Shown here: piece after piece, positions 13,501-26,196 of the stretch
How positions within the stretch are numbered: position 1 is the first letter of the stretch
Layout of the letters: each line of letters opens with the position of its first letter
Source of the DNA: Anas platyrhynchos
Lineage: Eukaryota; Chordata; Aves; Anseriformes; Anatidae
NCBI RefSeq assembly: GCF_047663525.1
Contig: NC_092589.1
Span: 31,865,001-31,929,000, forward strand
Reading direction: 5' to 3'
Length of the DNA: 64,000 nucleotides
Made by a program: the position numbers and the translations under genes
Notes under the pieces: model-generated
Seen by the model: only the letters and a program-made list of their open reading frames with translations
The model's database searches: none
Told to the model about the DNA's origin: nothing

Positions 13501-16500
13501 TTTTTCTCCACAGCAGAAGAGAATCCTGGTAGCATTCAGCCCATAATCCTGCACTGAAAAACCAATGCAGAATTGTGATCAAATATTGTTATACTTAAAA
13601 ACAAACAAACCTCCCACAAAAACAAACAAACAAACCACAAAAGAGAAACAAAGACACCCTGCAACCAGTTAAATAAACAAGGCTCAGACTTTTATAAAAG
13701 CATTGGAGCATCAAAGTAAATTGTGTGTTATTTGCTAGAAGAACACCTTTGGCCCCTCCCTTCCAAAGTAGTTGTCAACAATTCTGAAGAATTTTTGACA
13801 ATATCGCTTTATATTTTCTTCTTCAAAAATACTGCAAATTTTTTTCTTTTGTAAGATCCGATCAAACTGAGCATTTACAAGGTGGAAAAGGAGTAATAGA
13901 TGTATAAAAGACTAAAAAGAATAAAAAAAATCAGTACTTCAAGGTATAAAAACAAAGAACAAGAAGAATTGCATTAAGAATCATCTCAAGCTTTCTAAAG
14001 AAAAAATTCAATACTTACGTAATATTAGGATCCACTTGTTTGTAAGCATGGGCTGCACAAGATCCACAATAGGTGTATCCTGCATGGCTGCAAATCAATA
14101 TTTAATGCGTTAACATTTTGTACAACATATATGATGTTTTAACTATTGTTAAATGTTAATATCTTTATGCCCAAACAACTAAAAATAACAAGAATGATCG
14201 AAAAAGCAATTCATGGAAGAGCTGGAAAGCACCGTTACAGTCTTCTACATGGGATATATTCATTAAATAACTGGCAGTGATTGGTATGTCAGCTTCCTGA
14301 TCGAAGTACCTATCCTTAATTGTAAAAGATACCAGTGGGCAGACTATCCAACCACATACTACCAGAAACTCATGGGAACCCTAAGAGCACAGCCATAAGA
14401 CATGGTAACAGCCAGCTGTTGGAGAAAGCTCTCCTGACCACGCTCTGGTGACTGAATAAGGACAGAAGGGTCTGGCAAAAACAAACCACATGTTACAGCA
14501 GGTAAAGGGAGTACAGAAACGGTTTTGTCAATGAAGAGCACCTCAGCAACAGAATAAACGGGCACATGGGAAGGAGTGGAATGCAGCACTGCAGCTTCTA
14601 CAGCAGAGAACAGGACATGCTCTTATTTCCTATCATTCTCACCTACAGATTTTGCCTCATGTTACAACTCTGCTCCAGAAACACCTGTAATTATTCTGAC
14701 TACTTGTTTCAAACACAACATCCAAAACTTAAGATCTTTAAAGAACATCCACTGTCCAAGGTTCCAGGCCAGGTGGTAGAAAACAGCTCATGATCGCTCA
14801 GCAGCACCTTGCAACAGCTCAACTTGAGCTTTCCAAACAACATTTTTAGAGAATGACATTGAAAGTGATGTGTGCTACAAGTCCTGGAACACGCAGAATG
14901 TTTGAAGATGCACACTCCCCACTGGCATTGCTGGAGTATTTTGTATTTGCATGTACGTGTGCATTCACATACATACCTGTGATACCTGGAGCAAGTCATC
15001 CTCAAAATTACTCCTGGATTTTACTCCAGAACAGTACTATTGTACACACTAGGTACAAAAACAGCAACTGAGATCAAGTGCATCAGCAAGGTAAATTATT
15101 TGACAATGCCAACAGAGCCTTCTGAAAGGCTGCCTCTGTTGCAAAATTTTTAAGTCTTTCACAAAACGTTATTAGCTCTATCCCACTTCACAAGAAAGGC
15201 ATGGGTGAATGAAGCACTGTGGCAAGACCATAGAAAGATATCCAGCAGTTCTGGAAAAAGAACCCAAGTTACCTAACCCACATCTGAAAGGGCTCTTTAC
15301 AGATATTCCTGTGACAGACTAAGGCAGACCTGGGACAATTTCTTCCACAGATTTAATACTAGTAAGGAATAGTTCTGCCATTATGTTAACACTGTGTTAC
15401 GACAGGAAAAACAGGAAGTTAATTAAGGTACTTTTTCTAGCATTTCCTTCCTACTCATAATGAACTGGAACAACCAACATACTTTTCCTATACATCTCAA
15501 CTACTAGAATTAAATTTAATGACATCTAAATAATTCAGACTGTCCCTGTTTCTCCTGTGACCAAAATAAACAAAAACTTAAAAAAAACTCCAACACAAAA
15601 GCAAGCCATTTTGGATTGCTGAAAAATGTTTCACTACAGCTGATAAGCTTTGCAAAGTTGTCTTCTTTTTGTTGCTTTTTTGTTTTTTTTACCATGCATA
15701 GCAGTTCTGTACTACAAGCGCACTGAAAGAGCTGTCATCTAAGGCTGCCATTCCACCTGTCTTAGTGGGTCACTAGGGAAATAGTATGTCTTCCAAGCAC
15801 CTGTAAGAGGAAATTAATCATATACCAAAACGTGCATAGATTTATGCCACTTCCACTGCAGATTTGAAATATTCAGGAACCGCACAACATTCTTTTCAGT
15901 TACAGGCAAGTCTTCACCCATTCTCAACTATCACTCTGAATAAGCAACTGTTTAACAACTCAACTCATACGTAAACACCAAAAATAAAGTTCAAACTTAC
16001 GGTGCAATAATGGCTCTAGCAGGTCTCTTTGTGGACTGTACTTGAGAAAGCCAGCCTTCTAGTTGTGCATTCAGCTGGGGTCCTGTGAAGAGACAAGGAA
16101 ATACTGAAGCCATAAAAAAAACTAGAATACCTCCAAAATTAACAAATACAGTCCAACAGATTTGAAGTCATCTTAAACCTCAAACACCATATTTCAACCT
16201 TAAGAATGAACAAAAAAAGGGTAAAAACCGACATGCACATAATGTTAAAGTTCATACTAGAAAAGCTTCAACCTCCTAGGCCTTGAAGATCATTTATTGC
16301 ACATCCATAACAAATCCTCATTGTTTCATGCTGTCTGGATAGATGCACATCTAGAAAGGGTGCCTACTGATCTCAAAAGGGAGGCTAACAGATGATTTAT
16401 TCTTCCGGTAGTCATATTCCCCAAATTCAGAAGTAAAATGTCGAGACAACATTTGCCAGGAGAAGCCAATATGGAAAGATGGCATACTTACATACTGTAA

Positions 16501-19500
16501 CCTGGAAAACTGTAAATGCACAGCAGACAGACCAAGTGGATAAAGTGAGGAAACACCGTGCTAATACTAATTCCATAACCACTTCTGATCACTCAACATA
16601 TACTACAGGTACCTATATTCCTGGCAACATTAGCTTGGGTAATCAGTCAACCCAGCATCCAACATTTTGTTTCCTAAATTCTGTCCATCAACAAACGGCA
16701 GTATCATTGTCAGCTAATTGAACAGAGAATAAAAAGGCCTTCTAGAAATACAACATTACAAGGCACATTTTTAGTATTCTTCATTACAAAGAAAGCTTTG
16801 ACATAAACTACTTCTGAAGAAGCAAGTCTGCTAAGTACAGCACAACTTTCTTTAATATGAAGAATACAAAAATCTCCAAGTAAAAATCATTAACCTGCTA
16901 TTGTTACAGGCTATTATTAGCAAGGAGGGAAGAAAAATACACTTTTTTCAGTTCACTCTGTGCTTTTGGCAGAACTGGATGTCAGCAGAGTTTGTGTGTA
17001 ATTTATGACACAGTAAGCTGCTTTTCCTCCACCGTGCACCACATGCATCTTCCCTGTGCAGGTGTAAGGCCACCAACTGCCAGGAAAAAAAAAAAAATCA
17101 AATTAAATCCCTGAAACTATTTCACAGCCATGTTCCAAACTGACCAGATCTCCAGTTGACAGCTGTCTAAATAGCTGCCCATAGCTGCACAGAACTTAGC
17201 AGAGATGGCAGCTTCTGCAGGAGCCAGCCAGTCACTCCTCAGGGATGAAGCTGAGGGATGGAGGGGAGGAAGAAATCTAAGCCACCAATTTTTTTTTTCC
17301 TATCAAGTTTCCCCCATTTCATGGGGAAGGGTGGGACCCTCCTTTGTGGTTGCAAAGAATGAGGGTTTGATGTGGAATGATGAACATCATTTATTGGCTC
17401 GGCCCTGTCCAGCAGCAGGTCCTTTTTGGAACTGGCCCTTATCTAACATGGGGCACCTGCTGGACTCTTCTCACAGAGGCCACCCCTACAGCCCTCTGCT
17501 ACCAAAACTTTACCATATAAACCCCATACACAGGTCAAAAAAACAGCATGGAGTAGCCATTGTCACTGCTGTAATGCAGTAACTTTGTGAAACGGTGAAA
17601 ATATAAAAAAAAAACATCAATTTTGTTCTACTGCTCCTGTTGCTTGGGGAAATTACAAGCAGCAGAGACACGCAATGGAGATAAGGACAGAGACAACTTA
17701 GAAAATGGAAGCTGTTGGGGAAGATAATGAAAAATAGATAGATCTATTTGCATCTTCTTTCCAAGCTACTAGGAGACTAACAATGCAGTACTCTACTCCA
17801 GTCAGCACTGTTGTTATACAGCTAACAGGGAAGATACTAATGACTTTGTAAAAAGTATGACTTTCTAATTCTCCCAAAATACATACTAGTACTTTCTGAA
17901 AAAAGCTCTTTGGGAGACAACTTTTCCAAATATCCATTAACCAGAAACTTCAACTGCCCCATCTTCCCCCTTCTCCCTGAAAGAGGCCCGGTGGCAGCCC
18001 AAGAGCAGAAATGCCAGAACCTTTGGGACAGCCCCAGAGCGCCCCAGGACACTCCCTGAGCCAGGCAGGGTACGTGGCTTCCTCTGCTCCTTCTCGAGCA
18101 GCTATTTTTGATGAAGAAAGCAGTTAAGGCGATTTATCTTTAGGACGAATCAGGTAACTCTGTGAATAGTTTAAAGACCGAGTGCAGAATTTCTGTCATT
18201 TTCTAAAATTGCACATGAGTGTTCCAAGCTTGTGATGTTACAGCCGAGTAAGGCCATGTAGGAGAGCACAATGCCAGGGCTTGCTTAGTCTGTGAGTACA
18301 GACAGATTGACAAATTAACATTTTTTCCTAGAGGCAATAAAATACCTAACCTATCTGTATAACCCAAAGGACGAAACTTCTGTCAGGATTTCCTTAAAGA
18401 CCAGATCAATCTGCTTTCAGATTTCTTCCCCTTTGCTGCAACTTTATGGTGCCTTTTTAGATCCCTAATGCAAGTTTCCATATGAGCAGATACACTTTTT
18501 TTTATTAGTTCATTTTTTAGTTAGCAGAAATAAGAGATTTGATTACTTTCTCCAGAAGAGTAACCCAGAGGCAGAACAGAGAGTACAACACATCTGTGTG
18601 ACTTTTTAGCTAAACCCAACCCAAGAGCTCCCAGCCTACCTGCAGCTTCCTGTTCTTGCAAATACTTCATGAGGGACAGCCTAACACTGGCATTTTCTTG
18701 TTACCAAATTACCTAAGGACAAAAAACAACTGGTAGCATCAACTTCAAGTGTTTGGAAAGGCTTTTCTTCTAATTTATCAAACATGACAGCGCTTAAGGC
18801 ATAAGTCAAAATATTTTAATTAAATTTACACAATATAAACAAACCCACATCACCACAGTAGGTATGCTCTGCCATATGGAATTACATTAAAGGAGATGAA
18901 GAGCTTCTTCAAGAAGAGCACTAAGTTTTGTTCATGTGCAGATTTAGGCTGAACTAGAATAAAGCCTTTACAAATAGTCCTTGAGACAAGTGAAGTAGTT
19001 AGCTCCTAAGCTGAGGAGCAGGGAGGAGGAATAGTGCTGCCTACTGAAACTACGGCAGCGGTGGGACACAGGAGAGGTCCCTGCCTCTTCAGCAGTAGGT
19101 GGAAAGCCCACCTTGAGGAAACCAGCAGACTGAGCACCACTGTTTTTTTTTTTAAGGCTAGTAGGACAGAAAGCTTTAAATGGATGCAACTTCCATGCTC
19201 AGTCAACTTTTAGGCACTGGCATTTATGCTACCGCTTCAGCATTAATGCAGTAATAGAAGATGTTCCACTGATGTACGATAGATTAGACAACAAAACACA
19301 AGCTTCACTAAAACATAATATTGTGACCTGATTTCAATCCTATGACATTAGCTATAAATACAGGCTTGTAAACTAAAGAATGCTGAGTTATCTGCGGATA
19401 TTTCACATCCTGTTTTGTTTAGGAAGCTAGCAGAAGTTACGCCAAATCAAGAATTATTGCAAGTACAGACCAAGTTTTACCCAGACAGATTTATGAAGAC

Positions 19501-22500
19501 AGCTACAGCCAGATTCTGTACAAATCTCCTGGCAAAAAGACGTTGTTTTTACAATCAGCATCACCCACTGCAGTAAGCAAGAAGGAATCCTTCCATGTTA
19601 AATACACGCCAATGTTATCCGATGAATCAGACACCTGGCAGTCAGGCACTTTGGTTCATCACCTCAATTTACAGCTGTCAGAGTACAGGCTTTGTGGCTA
19701 AGCCAACCTAGCACATCTTCCCCACAGCCGAGCTCACCTTGTGGGATGAGACTGAAGCGCTCCTGTGCCACGTGGCAATGCAGTACGCTGGAAGCTCGGT
19801 AATGGTGGCTGCTGTGGCCAGAGCAATGCAAAACCTGTCCAGGCTGCTGGGCCAGATGCGGTGCTTGCTCTGAACCATCGTTCTCAGTGAACGCTGCTTT
19901 TGTTGGACAAGCATAAAGCTCAACCAAAATTCTGAGCAGCACCTGGGAAACCTGCTCGGAATCTCTCAGCTGCACGTACACAGCACTTGCAGCAAGGCAA
20001 GCACAACGATAGCAATGACTTTTTTTTTTTTTAAATGTTCTGTGCTTTGTTTTCAGAAAATGGCGAATAACCAAAATGCAGAGCCTGTCCCCAGCTTACA
20101 CACTTCCAGCTGGTCCTCATCTAATTAGCTGCTACTCTACAGGAACCAACAGTTTTTTCTGCACCTTAGTCCTTATATCTTTGCTTTACCTTTACCCATA
20201 GATGAGGAAGTCTACAGCTTAGAAGTATTTATAATGAATATCACAGCAGATATACTTTTTAAGTCTTCGGAATTGGGGGGTGTTAGAAAAAGCGAGGTAA
20301 GTAATAGCAAAACCTTGTGGGGCGAGCACACATTACTTTCATCACTGGAATTACTTTCATAACTGCTGGCTCCTCAACTTTGAAGAGGAATACATAATAT
20401 TTAATTGACTTGGCAGGCAAACTGCAATCTGAAACATGACAGAAGGCTAACAAGTTTATCATCATAGTTAAAACTGAAGAAAATACAATGGTAGTTTTAC
20501 AGAACACAGGCCCCACTTGAAAAAAAAAAAAGAACTTGAAAAAAAAAATGTTGCAGTTTCTAAACTGCAACAAAGGCCAAATCCTTGAATAAAGAGCAAG
20601 CTTTGTATGTACAAAGACTAGGATTTGTCAGGAATAGAAAATGATTTTCAAAGATTCCTGTTGATGAGCACATTCTCTGCTGCTGCCATATAGGCTCTTC
20701 CAATCCTGAATGCTGATGAAACAGTGCTATCAGCCTAAAAGCAAAGCAGAAGCTTACTTACGCAAACTACAGAACTGAAAAAGAAAACATTAAGATACAA
20801 GTGAAGATTATACTCAGGCTACACAAACTCCTATTACACACATTGCAAGAAGAACATAAAACAGCAGGTAATGCTTGAATGAGGGAATATAAAGCTGAAG
20901 CTGTAACAAAGCACTGAAACCTGCTTTGGTGGCAGTTCCCACTAGCCTGTCCCAGTTTTCCTGTATTCCACCAGCTCTTCAATTGCCTTTGCTGAAAGCT
21001 ATTGGGAAATAAAGTCAAACACTGCCTCCCATCCGCTATGAGCATCGGCCAACACGCACCTCCACGGCTTTATGAAATACCTTCCTTCCTTCCCAGTTAG
21101 GCCATTCCGAGATCCAATGCCCTTCTGCTTTGTAGCTCCATCAAAGCAATTTGGGCTCTAATGAGAAAATGCCTAGGTGATAAATGCAATCTGAATTTGT
21201 CAAAGTATTCGCTAGGTGATACTTGCAGGCCTAGTTTAACACCATTGGGAGCACGCCAAATGTGAAGCTCTTTTTCACTTTCAGTTGTACTGCAAAAATT
21301 GAATCCACATTCTTTACTTGGAGTGTCTTGCTTCCAAGTGTACTTAAGTGACTCATCCAGAAACAATAGCCCGGAAATTTTAAATTATTTTGGTATACTT
21401 TTGCAGTATACAATGTTGAATAATACAGTCTGCATATTAATGTTGTGTTCCTTGATCAATTTGTGAAAGATAAAGCAATGACGCACTTTCCACAGGATTT
21501 CTTAAAAAAACACAGAAGGCCAAGTGGAGAAGAACATAATGCTTATTATTTAACCTTGCAAAGCAAATAATTTATATATTTGCAAGACAGTGCAGTTCGT
21601 TGTTGCAAGGTAAGAACACTTGTGCTTGTCTGTATTTGAAACGCCCCAGCTAATATCACAACATTACAATTTTGTGATCAGTGAATTAACAACCTTGCTC
21701 CTGCACAAAGCTCCTTTCACTAGTTCTCACAACAGGTCACTGCTCCCTCTCACTTCAGTGACCCTCACGTGCATTTTATATTTATTTTTCTGGATCCACT
21801 CATTCAAGACCATTCACAAACACCACGGTGATGAATTACTCCTACATTACGTTTATGAATGAGCCTTGATGAGTTATTCCAATTTGTGGGAATGTGCCAG
21901 GGCTCCTGGCACACCAGAGGTAAGGACTTCCAAAAAACTTGCATGAAACAGTGTCCATCTTCCTCAACGCCCTTCCTGCATCTGTGTAGGCTCAGACCCA
22001 ACACGCTACAAAGGAGCGCCTCTGCGCTGAGCTGACGTAGGGTGCCGCAACTCTGAGGGTCAGCAGAAGACATCCCAGCAGCAGCATTCACCCTGAAATT
22101 GTGGGCAGCAAGCCTGGTGAGAGGACAGCAACTGTACCAGGGCAGAAGGTGTTATATACCTACTGTGTATTGTGCGTTCGGCTTCCTCTGGGGCGCATAA
22201 GCCAAGGCAGCAGCAATGACTACCGTGAGGTTTAACCTCTCTTCAAACATGATCTGTGTGGAGACAGAACACTGGCTTGGCTCATCACACCAAACACTCT
22301 GGAAGACAGTAAATGCAACGGCCTTTCAAGCCAGTACAGCAATTACTCTGACAACTGACGTTTGCATTGATAAGCATATGGAAATTGACTTTCTCTGAGG
22401 TCAAAGGCTACCAGAAAGCACACCTCTGACCACTAAGGCTTAGTCACAGAGATCAGAGAAATAAACCATACCTAACGCAATGACAAACTCGTTTTGCAGG

Positions 22501-25500
22501 ACCAACTTCAGCCCGTGCAGTATTGCTATTCACACACAGTTGGATTTTGCTTGTGTGATTTGCAAATGCTTGCTAAAACCCTTGGTGTTTGTCTGTATCA
22601 GCACGCCACTGACAGGGAAAGGCTGAGACAGGACTTCCCAAACACCATTAAGCAGCGCTACAGCACTTGGTCAGCGCCTCCAGGAGGCAGGTGAGGCAAG
22701 CCAGCTGCCTTGGGCACTTAACCGAGCACATTAAGTGCCCTAATGTGTGATATCTCACTTGTAATGGCATGCTGTGCACAGAGTAAGGAGAAAAGCGAGG
22801 TGGATATACACACGCTAATATTTGTTGTTGTTTCTTCAATGCGTGGATCGGTTCCACACAGAACTGGCTCAATGCTTACAGCACCTACTCGCAGGAAGGA
22901 GTAAGTTGAGAGAGAGCATCCACACCATCCTGCAAACAGCCCATATTCAGGACAGCGTGCCATGCCTGTTACACTTTAGCTGCTCCTTTTGTATCTAGGA
23001 ATGCATCTGTCCCGAATTTGAAGCCATGGGAAATGATACCATTTTTGTTTCATGTTGTCCTTAATCTTCTCCTTCCCCCTGCTGGTCAAAATCAATTTCT
23101 CAAGAGGTCTGGATGATAGGTGGTTGAATTACCCCAGCAGGATTCTCTTCCAAAAATAAATCAGTGTAATATTTTTCACCACAGAGCGATGATATTTTAA
23201 GAAAAAATTCTATGTGAGATCAGTGCAACAGGTTGATCGTTTCCAGAGTATGCTTCTCTCATTTCTGAGAGTGTTTTCAGCAGCTGCCATACACCAGGTT
23301 GCTGTGCCAGAGAAGCAGTGGCCTGCCACAAACCATTTTAAACCTTTTTTTCAAAAGCAGACACATGGCTCAAAGCCTGCAAGTGAGAAAATAGGTTATT
23401 TAGACCAGTAGCCTACTATCGGCAACAGTCATATCACTATTTCAGTCTGGAAGCTTACCTGTAGAGCTTCCCATTCTCACTGCTATGGAGGAGGAGGAGG
23501 AGGAGCAGCACCTCTCTCTGTCTGACCGAGCTGACCTCCACAGGGCCACATCTGAAGCCCACTGACACGCTACACAGACTGCTGTGGCATCAACACGCAC
23601 TTCCCCACACCAAGAGTTCTTTCTACAAGAGAAGGTCTGAAAAATTCAGCCAAGACTGCCAACAGCCTCAACTGCAGAACCTTCCCAAGCAAGTTCTCCG
23701 TTACAACAAGGCGTTCTGGATGAAGAACACGCGGGAAGCCAAGCGATACCATCACTACAAAGCCCCCCGCAACTTCAGCAACGAGCACAAGTCGGGAGTG
23801 CTTTCTACCTGGGCCACCACTTTCCCTCGTGTAACCAAGTTGTTTACTTGCAGTAAGTCATGACATGCTAACATGCAGATGTGCCTGGGTGTGCTTAATT
23901 ACGCAGCCAGTCTCACTGGCTCCAAGAAGTTTATTAGCATCATGTAATTAGGTGATGTATTCTCACTAGAGCACAGTGCATGTTTATGTTTTCCAGTGCA
24001 GAACAGCTCGGCAGTGCCTATCCCATCGCTGGAGAAAATGGAAAGGGGAACGAGAGCCTCCTTTCAGCAGAAGCAATTGCTGCCCCACAAAAATGATCAG
24101 CCTCTAAAGACAAGGGACAGTATTTCTTGTAAACCCTTCTACAAGGAAACAACAAGAAAAAAACACTCCAGGACTCCAACAAAACGTCCAGGGTGATGCT
24201 TGAAGTTCCACCCTCGGGTACCAGGCACCTCCGGATGAGCTGCCATGTAACTGAGGTCATCCTCACACAGCCTCTTCAAAATGCTTTCAGATGTAATGAT
24301 TTTGAACACGTGCTTCAGGAATCACATTTCTTATTGCCCTTCTGGGCAGGCGGAGAACGCTAATACAGTCATCTTAGCTATGTAGCAGGATGAGGGTTTC
24401 CAGAGCATCTGCTTGCCCTGTGTAAGCAAGCTCAGCTCTATAGAAATAGAACAGTTTGCTGCAAACGGGAAGCTTAAATGCTAACTGGTTTATATATAAA
24501 ACCCATAAATCACTTCTGGGCCTAGATGGTAAGCACAAAGAGAGTAGGTAGGAAGACTTGACAAGATAGTCCCTGGAGAATCACAGGAATGCACCCAAGA
24601 ACTATTACAGCTCCAACTCGAATCCCCGCCTCAGCTGCATCCCTGGAGCTACGTAGGTTGAAACCACATGGTAGAATGCAGACTTTCCCCAGGCAGCAGA
24701 GTTGAGGAAACAAGCCCATGTTGGGCTAAAATACAGGATGCTACATCACATCTATGGTGAACAGATACCCTCTTGGCCCTCCTTTGTTCCCTCTTCAGTT
24801 TTTATGGACCCTCCCTAAAGGGCACTCAAAAACGAGTCCACCAGCAGCACACACCGGGCAGTCCCCTCGCTGAGCAGGGAGGGCTCCTGATCTCTCATAC
24901 CCTGTGCAGATGGCACGTGATAGCTTTATGATGTCTCTTCCTGTAGAGCTGTTTTCTTGTTTAAGGAAAGCCCTACACAGGAAAATAACACCTCCCAAAG
25001 CTCCAGCCTATGTAACGTTAACCACCCACCCCAACCACACACACCCCACAGTTACCATTTATCTTGTTACAAGTACAGTCACCAGAACTTGTTACAACAT
25101 GATTCAGTTTAATATTGTTTTGTTTTTTTTCCTGTTTTCCTGCATTGGAGGTGCCTGGGCAGCCACCTCACACCTCCTTGACGAGCAGTAACCAGAAGGC
25201 AGCCCAAAAGCAACCAGAGCAAGGTGCTTCTGGCTGCCCCATTGCAGACAGGTCGTACTGGCCAAACAGGTCACACACACACCATGGGGCAGCCTCACGG
25301 AGCTGTGCACTGAATTAGTATGGGGAAGAAAAAAGAGAAAAAAAAAAAAAGAAGAAGAAAGCACAGTGCGTATGCTTTGTAAATGAATTATGAAGAAACT
25401 AAAGATCTTGTTTCATTTGCAGTATCTTGGTATGAAGTCCAGTACAAAAAAAACACAGAAGTGTATGTAAGGTCATTTAGCTGTTCCTCTGTGCAAGGCA

Positions 25501-26064
25501 TTTTGCTGCCATACGAATAAACGAAGATGGAAATAGCACAAAGGAGCTTGGAAGTTCTACCACGAAGCCTTCACGTTTCATATACCCTTGCACACGTTTA
25601 AATACACCTTTGGCACGGCTTTGTTTGCTTGCTGTACGGAGCGCTGCCTGCCTTTGCAGCCGGCTGGGAGCCCCGTGGCGATGCAGTGCGAGGAGCAGCA
25701 CAGCCCGGCTCGCAGCGCCAGGCCCCGCAGGCCCCCTCCATTGTTGCCTCCAGCCCGCGGAGCCACCCCCGGCGGCCCGGCCCCTCCCGCAGCAGGACGA
25801 GCACCCCGGGGGGCTCCTTCCCTTCCCTTCACCATTCATTCCTCGTTGGTTTATTTTCCTTCGCACCTCACCCATGGCTGTGCCGAGCCGGGCTGCGCCT
25901 CCTGCAGCCAGGTACCGACCCCTCGCCCTGAGGCGTGCTGGCAGCGCCCAGCTCCACAGCCGCTGCCCCGACACCCCCCAAATTTCCCCCAAACCCCCGT
26001 TACCTGAGGCTGTGTACCAGCTGCCGGCGTGGCTGGCCTCCCGGCAGAGCACGCGGTTGGACAT
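1398..26064 (-). CDS. MEMO1: MEMO1, mediator of ErbB2-driven cell motility 1 (complete, 9 coding exons)
   Basis: The coding sequence joins minus-strand exons 26064-26004, 16082-16001, 14087-14019, 12113-12001, 10670-10559, 9643-9501, 8331-8255, 2933-2829 and 1529-1398. Every junction has AG acceptor and GT donor and the phases match. The sum is 894 nt, giving 297 codons plus TGA, which equals the human length as I remember it. MEMO1 is a cytosolic member of the MEMO/AMMECR1-neighbour family related to extradiol dioxygenases. It acts downstream of ErbB2 in microtubule capture and motility, and it binds iron and copper. The proposed metal ligands are kept at their usual numbers: His49 (HAGYTYCG), His81 (GPSHH) and Cys244 (TICGRHP). 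His192 in CHWG is also kept. The start is the ATG of [14 protein letters not shown], the family N-terminus. I see few differences from the remembered human protein, for example Leu6 and Met296. No truncation or frameshift is seen, and transcription should begin in the CpG island just upstream. Confidence 0.97.
1530..2828 (-). other. MEMO1: MEMO1 intron 8
   Basis: This AT-rich intron lies between exons 8 and 9. I see no ORF, RNA gene or recognisable interspersed repeat, only a short A run near 1542. Confidence 0.85.
2829..2933 (-). CDS. MEMO1: MEMO1 coding exon 8
   Basis: This 105-nt phase-0 exon follows a TTTTTCAG acceptor and ends at GTAAGT. It encodes [19 protein letters not shown] through [11 protein letters not shown], including Cys244. 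Confidence 0.95.
2934..8254 (-). other. MEMO1: MEMO1 intron 7
   Basis: This is a 5.3-kb intron. It holds only chance ORFs of about 60-110 codons with no family resemblance. A locally GC-richer patch near 6220-6340 and a purine-rich G tract near 7385-7410 stand out slightly. No CR1 or LTR similarity is seen. Confidence 0.8.
8255..8331 (-). CDS. MEMO1: MEMO1 coding exon 7
   Basis: This 77-nt exon follows a TTTCAAG acceptor and ends at GTAAGT. It encodes [18 protein letters not shown] through EHLDKM and ends on a codon boundary. Confidence 0.95.
8332..9500 (-). other. MEMO1: MEMO1 intron 6
   Basis: This is a 1.2-kb AT-rich intron with short A runs near 9210 and T runs near 9360. Nothing else is recognised. 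Confidence 0.85.
9501..9643 (-). CDS. MEMO1: MEMO1 coding exon 6
   Basis: This 143-nt exon follows a CTTGTAAG acceptor and ends at GTAAGT. It encodes [17 protein letters not shown] through [10 protein letters not shown], including conserved His192. Confidence 0.96.
9644..10558 (-). other. MEMO1: MEMO1 intron 5
   Basis: This is a 0.9-kb AT-rich intron with an A run near 9876-9890. Nothing else is recognised. Confidence 0.85.
10559..10670 (-). CDS. MEMO1: MEMO1 coding exon 5
   Basis: This 112-nt exon follows a CATTTCAG acceptor and ends at a GTACTA donor, weaker than its neighbours. It encodes [16 protein letters not shown] and then [19 protein letters not shown]. Confidence 0.95.
10671..12000 (-). 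other. MEMO1: MEMO1 intron 4
   Basis: This is a 1.3-kb intron with no recognisable element. Confidence 0.85.
12001..12113 (-). CDS. MEMO1: MEMO1 coding exon 4
   Basis: This 113-nt exon follows a TTGTAG acceptor and ends at GTAAGT. It encodes [17 protein letters not shown] and then [18 protein letters not shown], including metal ligand His81. Confidence 0.95.
12114..14018 (-). other. MEMO1: MEMO1 intron 3, with (AAAC)n
   Basis: This is a 1.9-kb intron. It contains an impure AAAC tetranucleotide tract at about 13600-13642. No other repeat or gene is seen. Confidence 0.8.
13600..13642. repeat. Impure (AAAC)n microsatellite
   Basis: AAAC/AAACA units are repeated and interrupted once by a CCTCCCAC stretch. 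The tract lies in MEMO1 intron 3. Confidence 0.7.
14019..14087 (-). CDS. MEMO1: MEMO1 coding exon 3
   Basis: This 69-nt exon follows a TTTGCAG acceptor and ends at GTAAGT. It encodes [17 protein letters not shown] onward, including metal ligand His49. Confidence 0.95.
14088..16000 (-). other. MEMO1: MEMO1 intron 2
   Basis: This is a 1.9-kb intron. Overlapping chance ORFs near 14570-15070 have no family signature. No repeat family is recognised. Confidence 0.8.
16001..16082 (-). CDS. MEMO1: MEMO1 coding exon 2
   Basis: This 82-nt exon follows a CTTCACAG acceptor and ends at GTAAGT. It encodes [15 protein letters not shown] onward to RAIIAP. The phase matches exons 1 and 3. Confidence 0.95.
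17350..17530. repeat. Possible old interspersed repeat (unidentified)
   Basis: This tract in MEMO1 intron 1 is more GC-rich and compositionally different from its surroundings. It reads like sequences I have seen repeatedly in bird introns, but I cannot name a family. There is no intact ORF of known type and no visible target duplication. Confidence 0.25.
23552..23860 (+). pseudogene. Coding-like open stretch of unknown origin
   Basis: One plus-strand frame stays open from about 23552 to a TGA near 23860 without a starting ATG until about 23718. The part at 23690-23795 has strongly GC-ending codons for Asn, Lys, Phe, Tyr and His, which is unusual in this AT-rich intron. I do not recognise the peptide. 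The reverse strand also carries an open frame (23788-23570), so this may only be a GC-rich patch. A processed-gene remnant or an unannotated exon are the alternatives. Confidence 0.2.
26004..26064 (-). CDS. MEMO1: MEMO1 coding exon 1
   Basis: This exon carries the start ATG (26062-26064 on the minus strand) and the first 20 codons plus one base ([20 protein letters not shown]). It ends at a GTAACG donor. The context before the ATG (AGCAAG) has a purine at -3. It lies inside a CpG island. Confidence 0.96.
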
Positions 26065-26121
26065 CTTGCTGCCGGAGCCGCCTATGGTGCTCGGGGGAGG
26101 CGCAGGGGGACGGGCCCGGCC

Positions 26122-26159
26122 GCGGCGGCGGCGGCAGCGGCGGCGGCGGCGCTGCTGCT
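26122..26159. repeat. (CGG)n/(GCT)n triplet run in the MEMO1 promoter or 5'UTR
   Basis: CGG units with one AGC interruption are followed by GCT units. The run lies 58-95 bp upstream of the MEMO1 ATG, so it is probably within the 5'UTR (CCG on the transcript strand). Confidence 0.75.
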
Positions 26160-26196
26160 CCCCGTCCTCCCCCGGAGCGGCCCGGGCCCGGCGGGC

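Larger units (their letters stand above)
16083..26003 (-). other. MEMO1: MEMO1 intron 1
   Basis: This is the longest intron (9.9 kb) and runs from the CpG island to exon 2. It contains an unidentified repeat-like tract at about 17350-17530 and a GC3-rich open stretch at about 23550-23860, both listed separately. A short GGA run lies near 23486-23506 and A/T runs occur near 20021, 20520 and 25340. No other gene is recognised. Confidence 0.75.

Noticed and set aside
17205-17582. A 125-codon plus-strand open frame in MEMO1 intron 1
   Set aside because: It overlaps a repeat-like tract, has no conserved motif and no splice context. I kept only the possible repeat.
19664-20074. A 136-codon minus-strand open frame in MEMO1 intron 1
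   Set aside because: No family motif, a second overlapping frame is also open, and no splice or promoter context supports it.
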